A DNA stretch of 10,302 bases from Elusimicrobiota bacterium (GTDB lineage Bacteria; CG03; SLGR01): NCBI GenBank assembly GCA_012511615.1, contig JAAZFS010000215.1:1-10302 (forward strand), written 5' to 3'. The notes under the pieces were generated by a model. It saw only the letters and a program-made list of their open reading frames with translations, did no database searches and had not been told where the DNA came from. Below, in pieces: positions 1 to 7,234 of the stretch; within the stretch, counting starts at the first letter, position 1, and each line of letters opens with the position of its first letter. Made by a program: the position numbers and the translations under genes.

Positions 1-1214
1 ATAGGGCCGCTATATTCTCTTCCCTTGCTGAGGGAGAAAGCCGGATAAGTAATTATCTTTTTGCAGAAGACTGCGTCAATACACTCAGGGTGCTTAAATC
101 CCTTGGGGTTAAGATAGAGGAAGAAGATGGAAGTTTAATATTCGAGGGTCTTGGTTTGAAAGGACTTCAAAAACCAGCGAAAGACCTGTATTTTGGAAAT
201 TCCGCAACTGGGATGAGGTTGATGGCCGGCATACTGGCTGGGCAGGAGTTTGAATCAATCCTTACAGGAGATGAATCTTTATCTTTGAGACCAATGAGAA
301 GAATTACTCGACCGCTGGGTATGATGGGGGCCCAAATATCAACAAGAGAAGAGGGAACACCTCCCATAAAAATAAAGGGTGGAAAACTAAGGGCTATCTC
401 CTATGAGACTCCTGTTGCCAGTGCCCAGGTGAAATCAACAATACTTCTGGCCGGACTTTATGCAGAAGAAGAAACCTCAGTAACTGAGCCTGCTCTTTCA
501 AGAGACCACACAGAAGCAATGATGAAGTTTTTGGGACTTCCAATCAAAAGAGAGGGCCTTAAGGTAACTCTTGAAAAAGGTAGTTCCTGGCAGGGAAAGG
601 ATATAGAAATTCCTGGCGATGCTTCTTCCGCCGCATTCTTTGCTGCGGCCGCCATGTTATTTAAGGGGTCTGAAGTTCTGATTAGAGGGGTGAACCTGAA
701 TCCACAAAGAACAGGGTTTTTCAGTGTAGCCGAGAGAATGGGAGCAGGAGTAAGCTACTCTAATGTTACTTCAAAATATGGTGAACTTTTTGGAGATATA
801 AGAGTGAAGGGTAGAGAACTGGGAAAGGTCAGTCTATCTCCTGAGGAAATCCCCTCTCTTATTGATGAAATTCCCCTCATAGCCCTCCTGGCAACTCAGG
901 CAGGTGGAATAAGTGAGATAAAGGGACTCTCGGAACTCCGCAAGAAAGAAACTGATCGTTTGAGTGCGATTACTAATGAACTTGGCAAGATGGGTGGGGA
1001 TATTAAGGAGGGGGCCGACTATCTTAGAATATATGGATATCCGGGGAGCTTGAAAGGTGGCTCAGTAAAAAGCTATGGTGACCATAGAATGGCCATGATG
1101 CTCTTTATAGCGGGTCTAGCGGCTTCTGGTGAAACAAATATCAGGGACACTAATTGCATCAAGGCCTCCTTTCCGGATTTTTTTGAACTTATGGAGAAGA
1201 TAATTGAAAGATAA
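1..1214 (+). CDS. aroA: 3-phosphoshikimate 1-carboxyvinyltransferase (EPSP synthase), 5' partial
   Basis: Transfers enolpyruvyl from PEP to shikimate-3-phosphate, the sixth step of the cytoplasmic shikimate pathway to chorismate. The frame is open from base 3 and begins RAAIFSSLAEGESRISNYLF, which matches the family just after the SISxR motif. The true start is therefore upstream of the window, and the GTG at 90 is internal. About 403 residues are visible, with roughly 20-25 missing. Family motifs seen, in order: GNSATGMRL, SLSLRPM, SAQVKSTILLAGL, SRDHTE, PGDASSAAFF, NPQRTG, the catalytic-Asp segment LIDEIPLIAL, RKKETDRL, YGDHRMAM and a final SFPDFFELME. The two-domain inside-out barrel fold is therefore essentially complete except for the first strand. 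The 3' end overlaps cmk by 11 bases, and its last codons carry the cmk ribosome binding site, pointing to one operon. No frameshift or missing catalytic motif was seen in the visible part. Confidence 0.97.
   Translation, partial: RAAIFSSLAEGESRISNYLFAEDCVNTLRVLKSLGVKIEEEDGSLIFEGLGLKGLQKPAKDLYFGNSATGMRLMAGILAGQEFESILTGDESLSLRPMRRITRPLGMMGAQISTREEGTPPIKIKGGKLRAISYETPVASAQVKSTILLAGLYAEEETSVTEPALSRDHTEAMMKFLGLPIKREGLKVTLEKGSSWQGKDIEIPGDASSAAFFAAAAMLFKGSEVLIRGVNLNPQRTGFFSVAERMGAGVSYSNVTSKYGELFGDIRVKGRELGKVSLSPEEIPSLIDEIPLIALLATQAGGISEIKGLSELRKKETDRLSAITNELGKMGGDIKEGADYLRIYGYPGSLKGGSVKSYGDHRMAMMLFIAGLAASGETNIRDTNCIKASFPDFFELMEKIIER
1193..1199 (+). promoter_or_regulatory. Ribosome binding site fixing the TTG start of cmk
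   Basis: GGAGAAG lies inside the last codons of aroA. The GGAG core ends 7 bases before the TTG at 1204. No in-frame ATG or GTG lies between this site and the P-loop at residue 11, so the site supports TTG as the start. Confidence 0.75.
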
Positions 1215-1878
1215 CTGTATAATAACAATAGACGGTCCAGCCGGTGCGGGTAAGACAACAATAGCCCGAATGGTGGCTGATAAGTTGAATTTTAAATATG
1301 TCGATACTGGTGCCATGTACAGGGCTGTTACCCTCAGCGTGCTTAATGCAGGACTTAAGTTTACCCAGGTCCCGGAGATTGAGAAGCTTGTAGAAAACAT
1401 CAAAATAAGTATAGATTTTTCAGAGGATGGGATGCTGATATATTTGGATGGAAAAGAAATTTCCTGCGAGATTCGGAGTAGTCGTGTTACAGAAAACACC
1501 TCTCTGGTTGCCGCCATCCCTGGTGTCCGCTACCTTCTTGCTGGCTTACAGCGCAAATCGGCAAGTCTCTTTAAAAAGGTCGTCTTTGAGGGAAGAGACA
1601 TGGGAAGTATGGTCTTTCCTGAGGCTGCCCTCAAAGTCTATCTTGACGCAGATATAGAAGAGCGGGCCCGGCGTCGCTGGCAGGAGATGAACGAAAACGG
1701 CATAGAAGTTGATATGGAAGACTTAAAAGAAAAGATACGAAAAAGAGACAGGCTGGATGAATCTAGGGGTCTGGCCCCTCTAAGAGTTCCGGAGAATGCA
1801 TTTATTATAGACTCAACGAGCATGACTCTTGAGCAAGTCGTTGAAAAAATTGTGAATGCTTTAGATAAGGAGAATTGA
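1204..1878 (+). CDS. cmk: Cytidylate kinase
   Basis: Phosphorylates CMP and dCMP with ATP, recycling pyrimidine nucleotides in the cytoplasm. The 224-residue length is normal for the bacterial enzyme. The N-terminus holds a P-loop, GPAGAGKT at residues 11-18. YVDTGAMYRAVT (about 32-43) is the conserved nucleotide-binding segment of the family. EGRDMGSMVFPEA (about 129-141) is the CMP-site signature, followed by the LID segment around ERARRRW and then RDRLDESRGLAPLR (about 181-194). The start is TTG, chosen because of the well-spaced GGAG upstream and because the first residues read directly into the P-loop strand. It overlaps aroA by 11 bases and is separated from ispH by one base, so translation is probably coupled. 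A cmk-ispH-rpsA neighbourhood is seen in several bacterial phyla; here the acyltransferase gene sometimes found between cmk and ispH is absent. Confidence 0.97.
   Translation: MKDNCIITIDGPAGAGKTTIARMVADKLNFKYVDTGAMYRAVTLSVLNAGLKFTQVPEIEKLVENIKISIDFSEDGMLIYLDGKEISCEIRSSRVTENTSLVAAIPGVRYLLAGLQRKSASLFKKVVFEGRDMGSMVFPEAALKVYLDADIEERARRRWQEMNENGIEVDMEDLKEKIRKRDRLDESRGLAPLRVPENAFIIDSTSMTLEQVVEKIVNALDKEN
1867..1873 (+). promoter_or_regulatory. Ribosome binding site fixing the TTG start of ispH
   Basis: AAGGAGA sits in the last codons of cmk, with GGAG ending 7 bases before the TTG at 1880. The nearby ATG at 1884 is out of frame, so TTG is the supported start. Confidence 0.8.
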
Positions 1879-1879
1879 T

Positions 1880-2752
1880 TTGAATGTAGATATAATAAAA
1901 GGAGCTAGCTGTGGGTTTTGCTCCGGAGTTATGAGGGCTATTAAGCTGGCTCGTGAGGCGGCCCAGGGGGATGTTAGGGTTTATACATTGGGACCAGTTA
2001 TACATAATCCCCAGGTTGTCGAGAGCCTTGAAAAATCAAATATTATATCTGTTGATGACATAAAAGGCCTTTCAGGAGGTGATACCGTCCTTATTCGCAG
2101 TCACGGTATTACTGAGGAGCTGGAAGAAGAAATCCGTAGGAAAAAACTTAATATTATCGACGCCACATGCCCGAAAGTTAAGAGAGCCCAGAGAATATGT
2201 ACAAATTTAGCAGAGAATTATAGTAAGGTTTTTATAATCGGTATAAGTGAGCATCCCGAAGTCCAGGGTATCCTTTCAAGAGGATCCGGCAGGGCTAAGG
2301 TGATTTCCAGCCTAGAAGAAGCAGCCAAAGAGGAAAAGTTCAGAGATGCAGGAATCCTAGTGCAAACTACCTATAGAACTGAGAAGTTTTACGAAATTGT
2401 AAGCGAATTACTGAAAAAAGGGCGGGTCATAAAAATAGAGAACACTATCTGTGAAGAGACAATCACCAGACAGGAAGAGGTATCGGAGCTTTCCTTAAAG
2501 GTGGATTTGATGTATGTGGTAGGAGGGAAAAATTCTTCTAATACAAAAAGACTTTTTGAATCCTCCAGCAAAAATGTCACCTCCCTTTATATTGAGACTC
2601 CAGAAGAGATTAGCCCTAGACAATTGACTGGTAAAAAAAGAATTGGTATAGTAAGCGGAGCATCAACTCCGATTGACACAGTTAATCGGATAGAAGAGCG
2701 AATAAAAAAAGAATTAAAAAAATCCAAAAAGGAAGGTAAGAAGACTAAATGA
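1880..2752 (+). CDS. ispH: 4-hydroxy-3-methylbut-2-enyl diphosphate reductase
   Basis: Last enzyme of the MEP pathway: an iron-sulfur enzyme reducing HMBPP to IPP and DMAPP, the precursors of undecaprenyl carrier lipid and quinones. It is 290 residues, the usual length. The three cluster-ligand cysteines are in place: C14 in CGFCSGV, C97 in DATCPKV and C191 in NTICEETITRQ. Active-site residues of the family are also seen: H42 (IHNPQ), H75 (RSHG), H125 and E127 (EHPEVQG), T164 (QTT), the SSNT loop near 219-222 and GASTP at 260-264. The start is TTG with a strong ribosome binding site. The C-terminus ends in a lysine-rich tail from about residue 276 that adds nothing recognisable to the fold. 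The stop codon overlaps the rpsA start as ATGA, indicating coupled translation. Confidence 0.97.
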   Translation: MNVDIIKGASCGFCSGVMRAIKLAREAAQGDVRVYTLGPVIHNPQVVESLEKSNIISVDDIKGLSGGDTVLIRSHGITEELEEEIRRKKLNIIDATCPKVKRAQRICTNLAENYSKVFIIGISEHPEVQGILSRGSGRAKVISSLEEAAKEEKFRDAGILVQTTYRTEKFYEIVSELLKKGRVIKIENTICEETITRQEEVSELSLKVDLMYVVGGKNSSNTKRLFESSSKNVTSLYIETPEEISPRQLTGKKRIGIVSGASTPIDTVNRIEERIKKELKKSKKEGKKTK

Positions 2753-4431
2753 TGGCAGAAGAAAAAATTAGTATGGAAGACGTCCTAAGGCACGTCGAAA
2801 ATACTCAGAAAGAGCAGACAAACAGAGTTCTAACAGGTGTGATTATCAGTATCGATGAAAGAAGCGGAAAAGCTATTGTCGATATCGGAGATAAATCAGA
2901 GGGAGAACTTGCCCTAGAGGAACTTGAGGGCAAAGACGTTAAACCCGGCGATGAGGTAGAGGTATTCATCGTAAAAAAATTCAGGGATTTCGAAAGACAT
3001 CACATCCTCTCTCACACGAGGGCTAAACTCGAATATCACTGGGAAAAACTTTTTAAAGCTTATGAGGATGAACTTGTTATCGATGCTCTAATCGAAAAAC
3101 GCGTTAAGGGCGGTCTCATAGTGGACGTTGACGGGGTAAAGGGATTTATGCCCGCCTCGCTTGCAGGTTATCCTATGGTTAAGAACCTTGATTCAATAAT
3201 GGGTAAGAGCGTACCCTGTAAAATTATTGAATTTGACAGGGAAAAACGAAATATTGTTGTTTCCTGGCGGAAAGCCATTGAAGAAGATGTGAGACAGAAG
3301 AGGGAAGACCTCTTTGAACAGCTCTATCCCGGCAAAGTCCTCAAGGGCGAGGTTACCGGAATTAAGAGTTTCGGCGCTTTCATAGACCTTGGCGGTGTTG
3401 ACGGCCTTCTGCATATAAGTGAACTTTCCTGGGGCCACGTGGATAAGGTTGAGGATGTCCTGCAGATTGGTGATGTGATTGAAATTCAAGTAAAAAGTTT
3501 TAATCCCAATTCAAATAGGATAGCTCTCAGCTTAAAAGATATGCAGGCCCATCCCTGGGAAAATATTCTTGATAAGTATCAGCCTGGAGATAATATTGAA
3601 GGAACCGTTACCGGAGTTACAAATTACGGTGCTTTTGTAGAGTTGGAGCCCGGAGTAGAGGGACTTGTTAGGACAGAGGAACTCTCCTGGACTGATGATA
3701 TCAAACATGCCGGTGACCTTCTTAAAGTAAAAGATCAGGTTGAAGTAAAAATAATGGAAGTTGATGAGGAAGATCAGAAAATAGCCCTCAGCATTAAACT
3801 TACGCAGCCCAACCCCTGGAAAAAAATAGACGAGCAGAACCAACAGGGTAGTATTATAGACGGCGAGGTAACTCACCTGACAGAATTTGGGGCATTCGTT
3901 ATGCTACCAGAGGGAGTAGAAGGACTTCTCCATATATCGGATATGTCTTGGAATAAAGACATAAGCCATCCTTCGGATGTTGTTAGTGTCGGAGATAAAA
4001 TCAAGCTAAAAGTACTGAATATTGATCCAGACCGGCAGAAAGTGTCGCTCGGACTCAAGCAGCTTGATGACAACCCCTATAACGACTATCCCGTAGGATC
4101 AAAAGTTAAGGCAAAAGCAAAAGCAGTCCACAAATCTGGAGCATACTTTGAACTTCCAAACGGACTTGAGGCCTATTTACATATATCCAACTATTCCCGT
4201 AACCGCATAGAAGATCTCCGTGAGCATCTTACGGAAGGGACAGAGGAAGAATGTAAGGTCACTAAAAACAATGCTGACAAAAAGTTCATAGAAATCAGCA
4301 TCAAGGATCTTGAAATAGACGAAGAAAAGAAAGATATGAAGAAGTATATGGGGTCCTCTACAAGTGGATCGACCCTTTACGACCTCATCGGGGACAAACT
4401 GGAAGGATTAACCGAAGACAAGGATAAATGA
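2749..4431 (+). CDS. rpsA: 30S ribosomal protein S1, six S1 domains
   Basis: RNA-binding ribosomal protein that helps dock and unfold mRNA on the 30S subunit. Its 560 residues are close to the length of the classic six-domain proteobacterial form. I place S1 (OB-fold) domains at about residues 24-91, 109-174, 196-263, 281-350, 368-437 and 450-519. Domains 3 and 5 carry the clear signature FGAF(I/V)xLxxGVxGLLHIS followed by SW. Domain 4 is a close variant, domains 1 and 2 are the diverged ribosome-docking type, and domain 6 is weaker. An acidic/lysine-rich tail of about 40 residues follows. Two ATGs occur in tandem, at 2749 and 2752. The first overlaps the ispH stop as ATGA and is closer to GGAAGG at 2731-2736, so it is preferred, though only one residue differs. 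The stop codon lies inside a terminator-like hairpin. Confidence 0.96.
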   Translation: MMAEEKISMEDVLRHVENTQKEQTNRVLTGVIISIDERSGKAIVDIGDKSEGELALEELEGKDVKPGDEVEVFIVKKFRDFERHHILSHTRAKLEYHWEKLFKAYEDELVIDALIEKRVKGGLIVDVDGVKGFMPASLAGYPMVKNLDSIMGKSVPCKIIEFDREKRNIVVSWRKAIEEDVRQKREDLFEQLYPGKVLKGEVTGIKSFGAFIDLGGVDGLLHISELSWGHVDKVEDVLQIGDVIEIQVKSFNPNSNRIALSLKDMQAHPWENILDKYQPGDNIEGTVTGVTNYGAFVELEPGVEGLVRTEELSWTDDIKHAGDLLKVKDQVEVKIMEVDEEDQKIALSIKLTQPNPWKKIDEQNQQGSIIDGEVTHLTEFGAFVMLPEGVEGLLHISDMSWNKDISHPSDVVSVGDKIKLKVLNIDPDRQKVSLGLKQLDDNPYNDYPVGSKVKAKAKAVHKSGAYFELPNGLEAYLHISNYSRNRIEDLREHLTEGTEEECKVTKNNADKKFIEISIKDLEIDEEKKDMKKYMGSSTSGSTLYDLIGDKLEGLTEDKDK

Positions 4432-4459
4432 AGCTCCGGCTCTTTATCCTTTTTTTTTT
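4422..4459 (+). terminator. Intrinsic terminator-like hairpin with T10 tract across the rpsA stop
   Basis: GGATAAA (4422-4428) pairs perfectly with TTTATCC (4443-4449). An inner AGC/GCT stem (4432-4434 with 4439-4441) closes a TCCG loop, and the 3' arm runs directly into ten T's (4450-4459). Hairpin plus U-tract is the form of a Rho-independent terminator. The stem contains the rpsA stop codon, the ATG of the next gene and part of its weak ribosome binding site (AAGGA, 4420-4424). The stem is AU-rich with a small asymmetric internal loop, so it may terminate only partially. The same bases also appear to code for a signal peptide, so the terminator role is a reading of structure, not certain. 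Confidence 0.6.
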
Positions 4460-4555
4460 CTAGTCTCTGCCTCTGCAGAAGCCTATCAGATAAGAAGCGA
4501 GAGCTTCGATTTCAAATCTGCTGAAACAGATAACTTCAGATTCTATTACTATGGT
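4428..4555 (+). other. Frame-displaced 5' end of the downstream barrel gene: start codon, signal peptide, mature N-terminus
   Basis: An ATG at 4428 overlaps the rpsA stop as ATGA, the same arrangement as ispH/rpsA and murJ/uvrC. It reads MKLRLFILFFF and then hits TAG at 4461. In the frame of the long downstream gene, bases from 4460 read LVSASAEAYQIRSESF and continue without a stop into 4556. Joining the two pieces needs one extra T (or two fewer) in the T run. The result is a basic start, a hydrophobic core, and SASA as a signal-peptidase cleavage site. The downstream frame has no ATG, GTG or TTG between its last stop at 4409 and 4556, and no ribosome binding site precedes the ATG at 4556. 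This supports 4428 as the original start; the full product would be about 931 residues. Confidence 0.75.
4450..4459 (+). repeat. Homopolymer tract T10 at the reading-frame break
   Basis: Ten consecutive T's, the longest single-base run I noticed in the window. It lies exactly where the signal-peptide frame and the downstream gene frame separate. With 11 (or 8) T's the gene would be continuous; with 10 it stops after 11 codons. Such tracts are prone to replication slippage, RNA polymerase slippage and sequencing error. Confidence 0.9.
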
Positions 4556-7222
4556 ATGGAAGAAGGGGGGGAGGAAATTGGCTCTCTTATCAGAGATTTC
4601 GAGTGGATAAGAGAGCGGTTGGCCCAGCATATAAAAGTAAATTTCTGTGAGTCAACCCCAATTTTTCTCTATAATACACACAATCATTTCAGACAAAACA
4701 CCATAGCCCCAGTCAGCGAGGGGGTACAGGGTTTTTCAGAGGCTTTTAAAAGTCGGCTTGTGATACCACTCTCATATTCTCCCAGAGAAAGAGCTCATCT
4801 TATCGCCCATGAAATGACCCATGTATTTCAATTTGAAGTACTTTACGGAGGCGCTTGGCGGTCACCGCGGCTTCTGAAAACCATGGCAGGGCTCACTCCC
4901 TTATGGATAATGGAGGGGCAGGCAGAGTACATATCCCACCAATTACTGGATCTTAAATGGTCGGCAGAAGAAAAAATGCTGCTTAGAGATGCGGTTCTCT
5001 ATGATTATCTTTATAGCCTCAAGGAGCTCCAAAATTTTACACACCTCTATAGAAATTCTTTTCTGGGCTACAAAATAGGACACTATGCAATAGAAACCCT
5101 CTCAGAAATTGAAGGAAAAGAAGTAAATTTAAGACTGCTCAAAGGACTAAGAAACAATTTGGACCCTGTGAGTGCTTTTTCCGCTGCAACAGATGAGTTC
5201 ACTGGACTGCATGATTTTGATATTGTCTGGCAGAAAAAGTTAAAGAAAGAAGTTAGGGAATTCGTGAAAGATAGGGAGAGTGATCAAAAAATCGGCGAAG
5301 AGCTTTCTGGGGGAGATTTTCATAGCCGGAATGCAGTCCCTGATGGAAAGGGTGGATTCTATTATGTTTCTGATAAATGGTTGAAGAACGAAATTTACCA
5401 CCGGGACGTCTCCTCAAAAGAAAAAAAACTGCCAATTCCTGATTCCTTTGAACTTGTAATCGGACATAATTTTGACAGAATAATTACTTATGCACCCCAA
5501 GTGAATCTTCTTGTTTTTATAGCCAGCAAGGACAATGACTATTATCTATTTTTCTATTCTCCCGATAGCAAAAAGTTTAGTCGGATTAATCTTGAGGAAT
5601 TTAATGCACCTCGTTCACCAGCTGTATCCTATGATGGAAATAATGTTTTCTTCACCGCTTTTAAAGACGGCAGTAGAAATATTTTTTCATATAATTCTTT
5701 AAATAAGGAATTTACACAGATTACTTTTGATGACTATCACGATTTTGGACTTTTCTATACGCTGGAAGGCAAAATCCTAAGTTCTGCCGAGCGGGATTAT
5801 AGCCAGGATATTAGGATAAGTGATCCCAAATTGAAAATTTCAACCTGGCTGACAAATAGCCAATCAAATGATATTCATCCCTCATCCATAGATGGCAAAA
5901 AAATTCTCTACTCATCCGATAAGGATGAAGTATTTAACCTTTACACTCTTAATCTTAGCGATGGAGAAACTAGAAAACTCACCAATATCAGGGGAGGAGC
6001 TTTCTACCCACATTTAGATTCTTCCTCTAATATTATGGCCTCTCTTTATTACGACAGGAGTTATAGAATTTTAAGCCTTAATAAAACCGAAGAGGCCAGG
6101 GTGGTTTTTCCTCCAAGGAAAACTTCAGAAAAACCTGCACTACTTAGTGAAAATCTTCAGCCTTATACGGAAACAGGCTTTCAAAAACCACGCTTTCCAT
6201 ATTCTTGTGATTTTTTTCTCCCGAGTTTTCTTTACTCCACTGACATAGGTTTTGTTGGAGGTGGTTATTATATGGGGTCAGATATGCTAAACAAGCATTC
6301 GCTCAGTCTTTATTTTTGGGGGTGGCCAGGTTTATATGAAGGGAATATTCAGTACGGATTCAAACTCGGAAGGGCAGATCTTTTTTTAAGCGGAAGTGCA
6401 GAAGAGGAAAATTTCCGGGTTAGAGATATCTGGGGTGAAATTTATGACTATTCGGAAAATATTTTCACTAGCCTGATTGGACTTCAATATCCTATTTCCT
6501 CCCAAAGTGCTCTCCTATTCTGGGGTGCAGCTCGTTCAAATGACCTAGAAAATAAGACCCTTAAGAAAAAGAAACATGAATCGGAGACCGGCCTTGGAAT
6601 AGGCTACAGCTGCTCCAGTGTGCGCATTCGGCCTTTTCATCCGGTAAGAGGTAATAGCTTCAACCTGTCGGCCTATGCAGCCAGATCTTTGGACTCCTCC
6701 GGTATTAGTTTTGAAAAATACGAGACCTCCTTTACAGGATATACTCCACTATTTTCTGACCGATTAACTCTTGCCCGCCGAGTATCTGGCGGATTTTTTA
6801 CCGGTCAAGATACTTCTAATTTTGAATTAGATACCAAGGCAGCAAATCCACTTAGCTCATCCTATCGATTGAGAGGTTATAGCAAAAAAAGTTTGATAGG
6901 AGAAAGAATTTTATCTGGCTCGCTTGAAACGCGCTGGCTTGCCCTTGAAGACATAGGATGGCATTTAAATTTTATATGGCCCGATATAAATGTATACAGC
7001 TTGTCTCTTAAGCTCTTTACTGATGCTGGGAGCGCCTGGACTGGGTCGGACCTACCAAAAAGTAAAGATGACTGGGGTTTTTCTTGGGGGTACGGGATTA
7101 CGCTCAATCTTTTTCTTCTCCAGGCCTCCCCTGTAATACTTGACATAGAATTCGCCCGACCTTACGATTATGAAAACTGGAGGAGCAGTTTTCTTTTGAC
7201 CACAGGTTACCTTACTTGGTAG
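4556..7222 (+). CDS. Outer-membrane protein: gluzincin-type peptidase domain, TolB-like propeller, Omp85-like barrel
   Basis: No gene name recognised. The continuous frame gives 888 residues. Residues 1-235 resemble the peptidase MA-type zinc metalloprotease fold, with HEMTH at 85-89 and WIMEGQAEY at 117-125, whose Glu is the expected third zinc ligand. Residues about 255-515 hold four to six TolB/PD40-like beta-propeller repeats, such as SPAVSYDGNNVFFTAF and IHPSSIDGKKILYSSD. Residues about 555-888 look like an outer-membrane beta-barrel: alternating aromatic strands, RLRGY at 771-775 resembling the Omp85 (V)RG(F/Y) loop motif, then DAGSAW, and a C-terminal aromatic residue (W888) as in barrels handled by the BAM machinery. 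The likely site is the outer membrane, with the first two domains in the periplasm. Whether it cleaves proteins is not shown. The ATG at 4556 lacks a ribosome binding site; the real start is probably at 4428 across a one-base frame break, restoring a signal peptide. murJ follows after 12 bases. Confidence 0.85.
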   Translation: MEEGGEEIGSLIRDFEWIRERLAQHIKVNFCESTPIFLYNTHNHFRQNTIAPVSEGVQGFSEAFKSRLVIPLSYSPRERAHLIAHEMTHVFQFEVLYGGAWRSPRLLKTMAGLTPLWIMEGQAEYISHQLLDLKWSAEEKMLLRDAVLYDYLYSLKELQNFTHLYRNSFLGYKIGHYAIETLSEIEGKEVNLRLLKGLRNNLDPVSAFSAATDEFTGLHDFDIVWQKKLKKEVREFVKDRESDQKIGEELSGGDFHSRNAVPDGKGGFYYVSDKWLKNEIYHRDVSSKEKKLPIPDSFELVIGHNFDRIITYAPQVNLLVFIASKDNDYYLFFYSPDSKKFSRINLEEFNAPRSPAVSYDGNNVFFTAFKDGSRNIFSYNSLNKEFTQITFDDYHDFGLFYTLEGKILSSAERDYSQDIRISDPKLKISTWLTNSQSNDIHPSSIDGKKILYSSDKDEVFNLYTLNLSDGETRKLTNIRGGAFYPHLDSSSNIMASLYYDRSYRILSLNKTEEARVVFPPRKTSEKPALLSENLQPYTETGFQKPRFPYSCDFFLPSFLYSTDIGFVGGGYYMGSDMLNKHSLSLYFWGWPGLYEGNIQYGFKLGRADLFLSGSAEEENFRVRDIWGEIYDYSENIFTSLIGLQYPISSQSALLFWGAARSNDLENKTLKKKKHESETGLGIGYSCSSVRIRPFHPVRGNSFNLSAYAARSLDSSGISFEKYETSFTGYTPLFSDRLTLARRVSGGFFTGQDTSNFELDTKAANPLSSSYRLRGYSKKSLIGERILSGSLETRWLALEDIGWHLNFIWPDINVYSLSLKLFTDAGSAWTGSDLPKSKDDWGFSWGYGITLNLFLLQASPVILDIEFARPYDYENWRSSFLLTTGYLTW

Positions 7223-7234
7223 AAAATTATAAGA

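Noticed and set aside
90..92. GTG as the start codon of aroA
   Set aside because: The frame is open upstream to base 3 and translates to conserved EPSP synthase sequence, so the gene is cut by the window edge and this GTG is internal.
1116..1517. 133-codon open frame on the minus strand across aroA/cmk
   Set aside because: It lies opposite two genes with intact family motifs, has no ribosome binding site that I can see, and its translation resembles no known protein.
1448..1657. 69-codon plus-strand open frame inside cmk
   Set aside because: Out-of-frame overlap with conserved cmk motifs; no independent evidence.
3532..3876. 114-codon minus-strand open frame inside rpsA
   Set aside because: It is a mirror of S1-domain coding sequence; low-complexity aromatic translation and no supporting signals.
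4460..4555. A separate promoter for the barrel gene after the T10 tract
   Set aside because: I found no -35/-10 pair with acceptable spacing; AT-rich patches here do not stand out.
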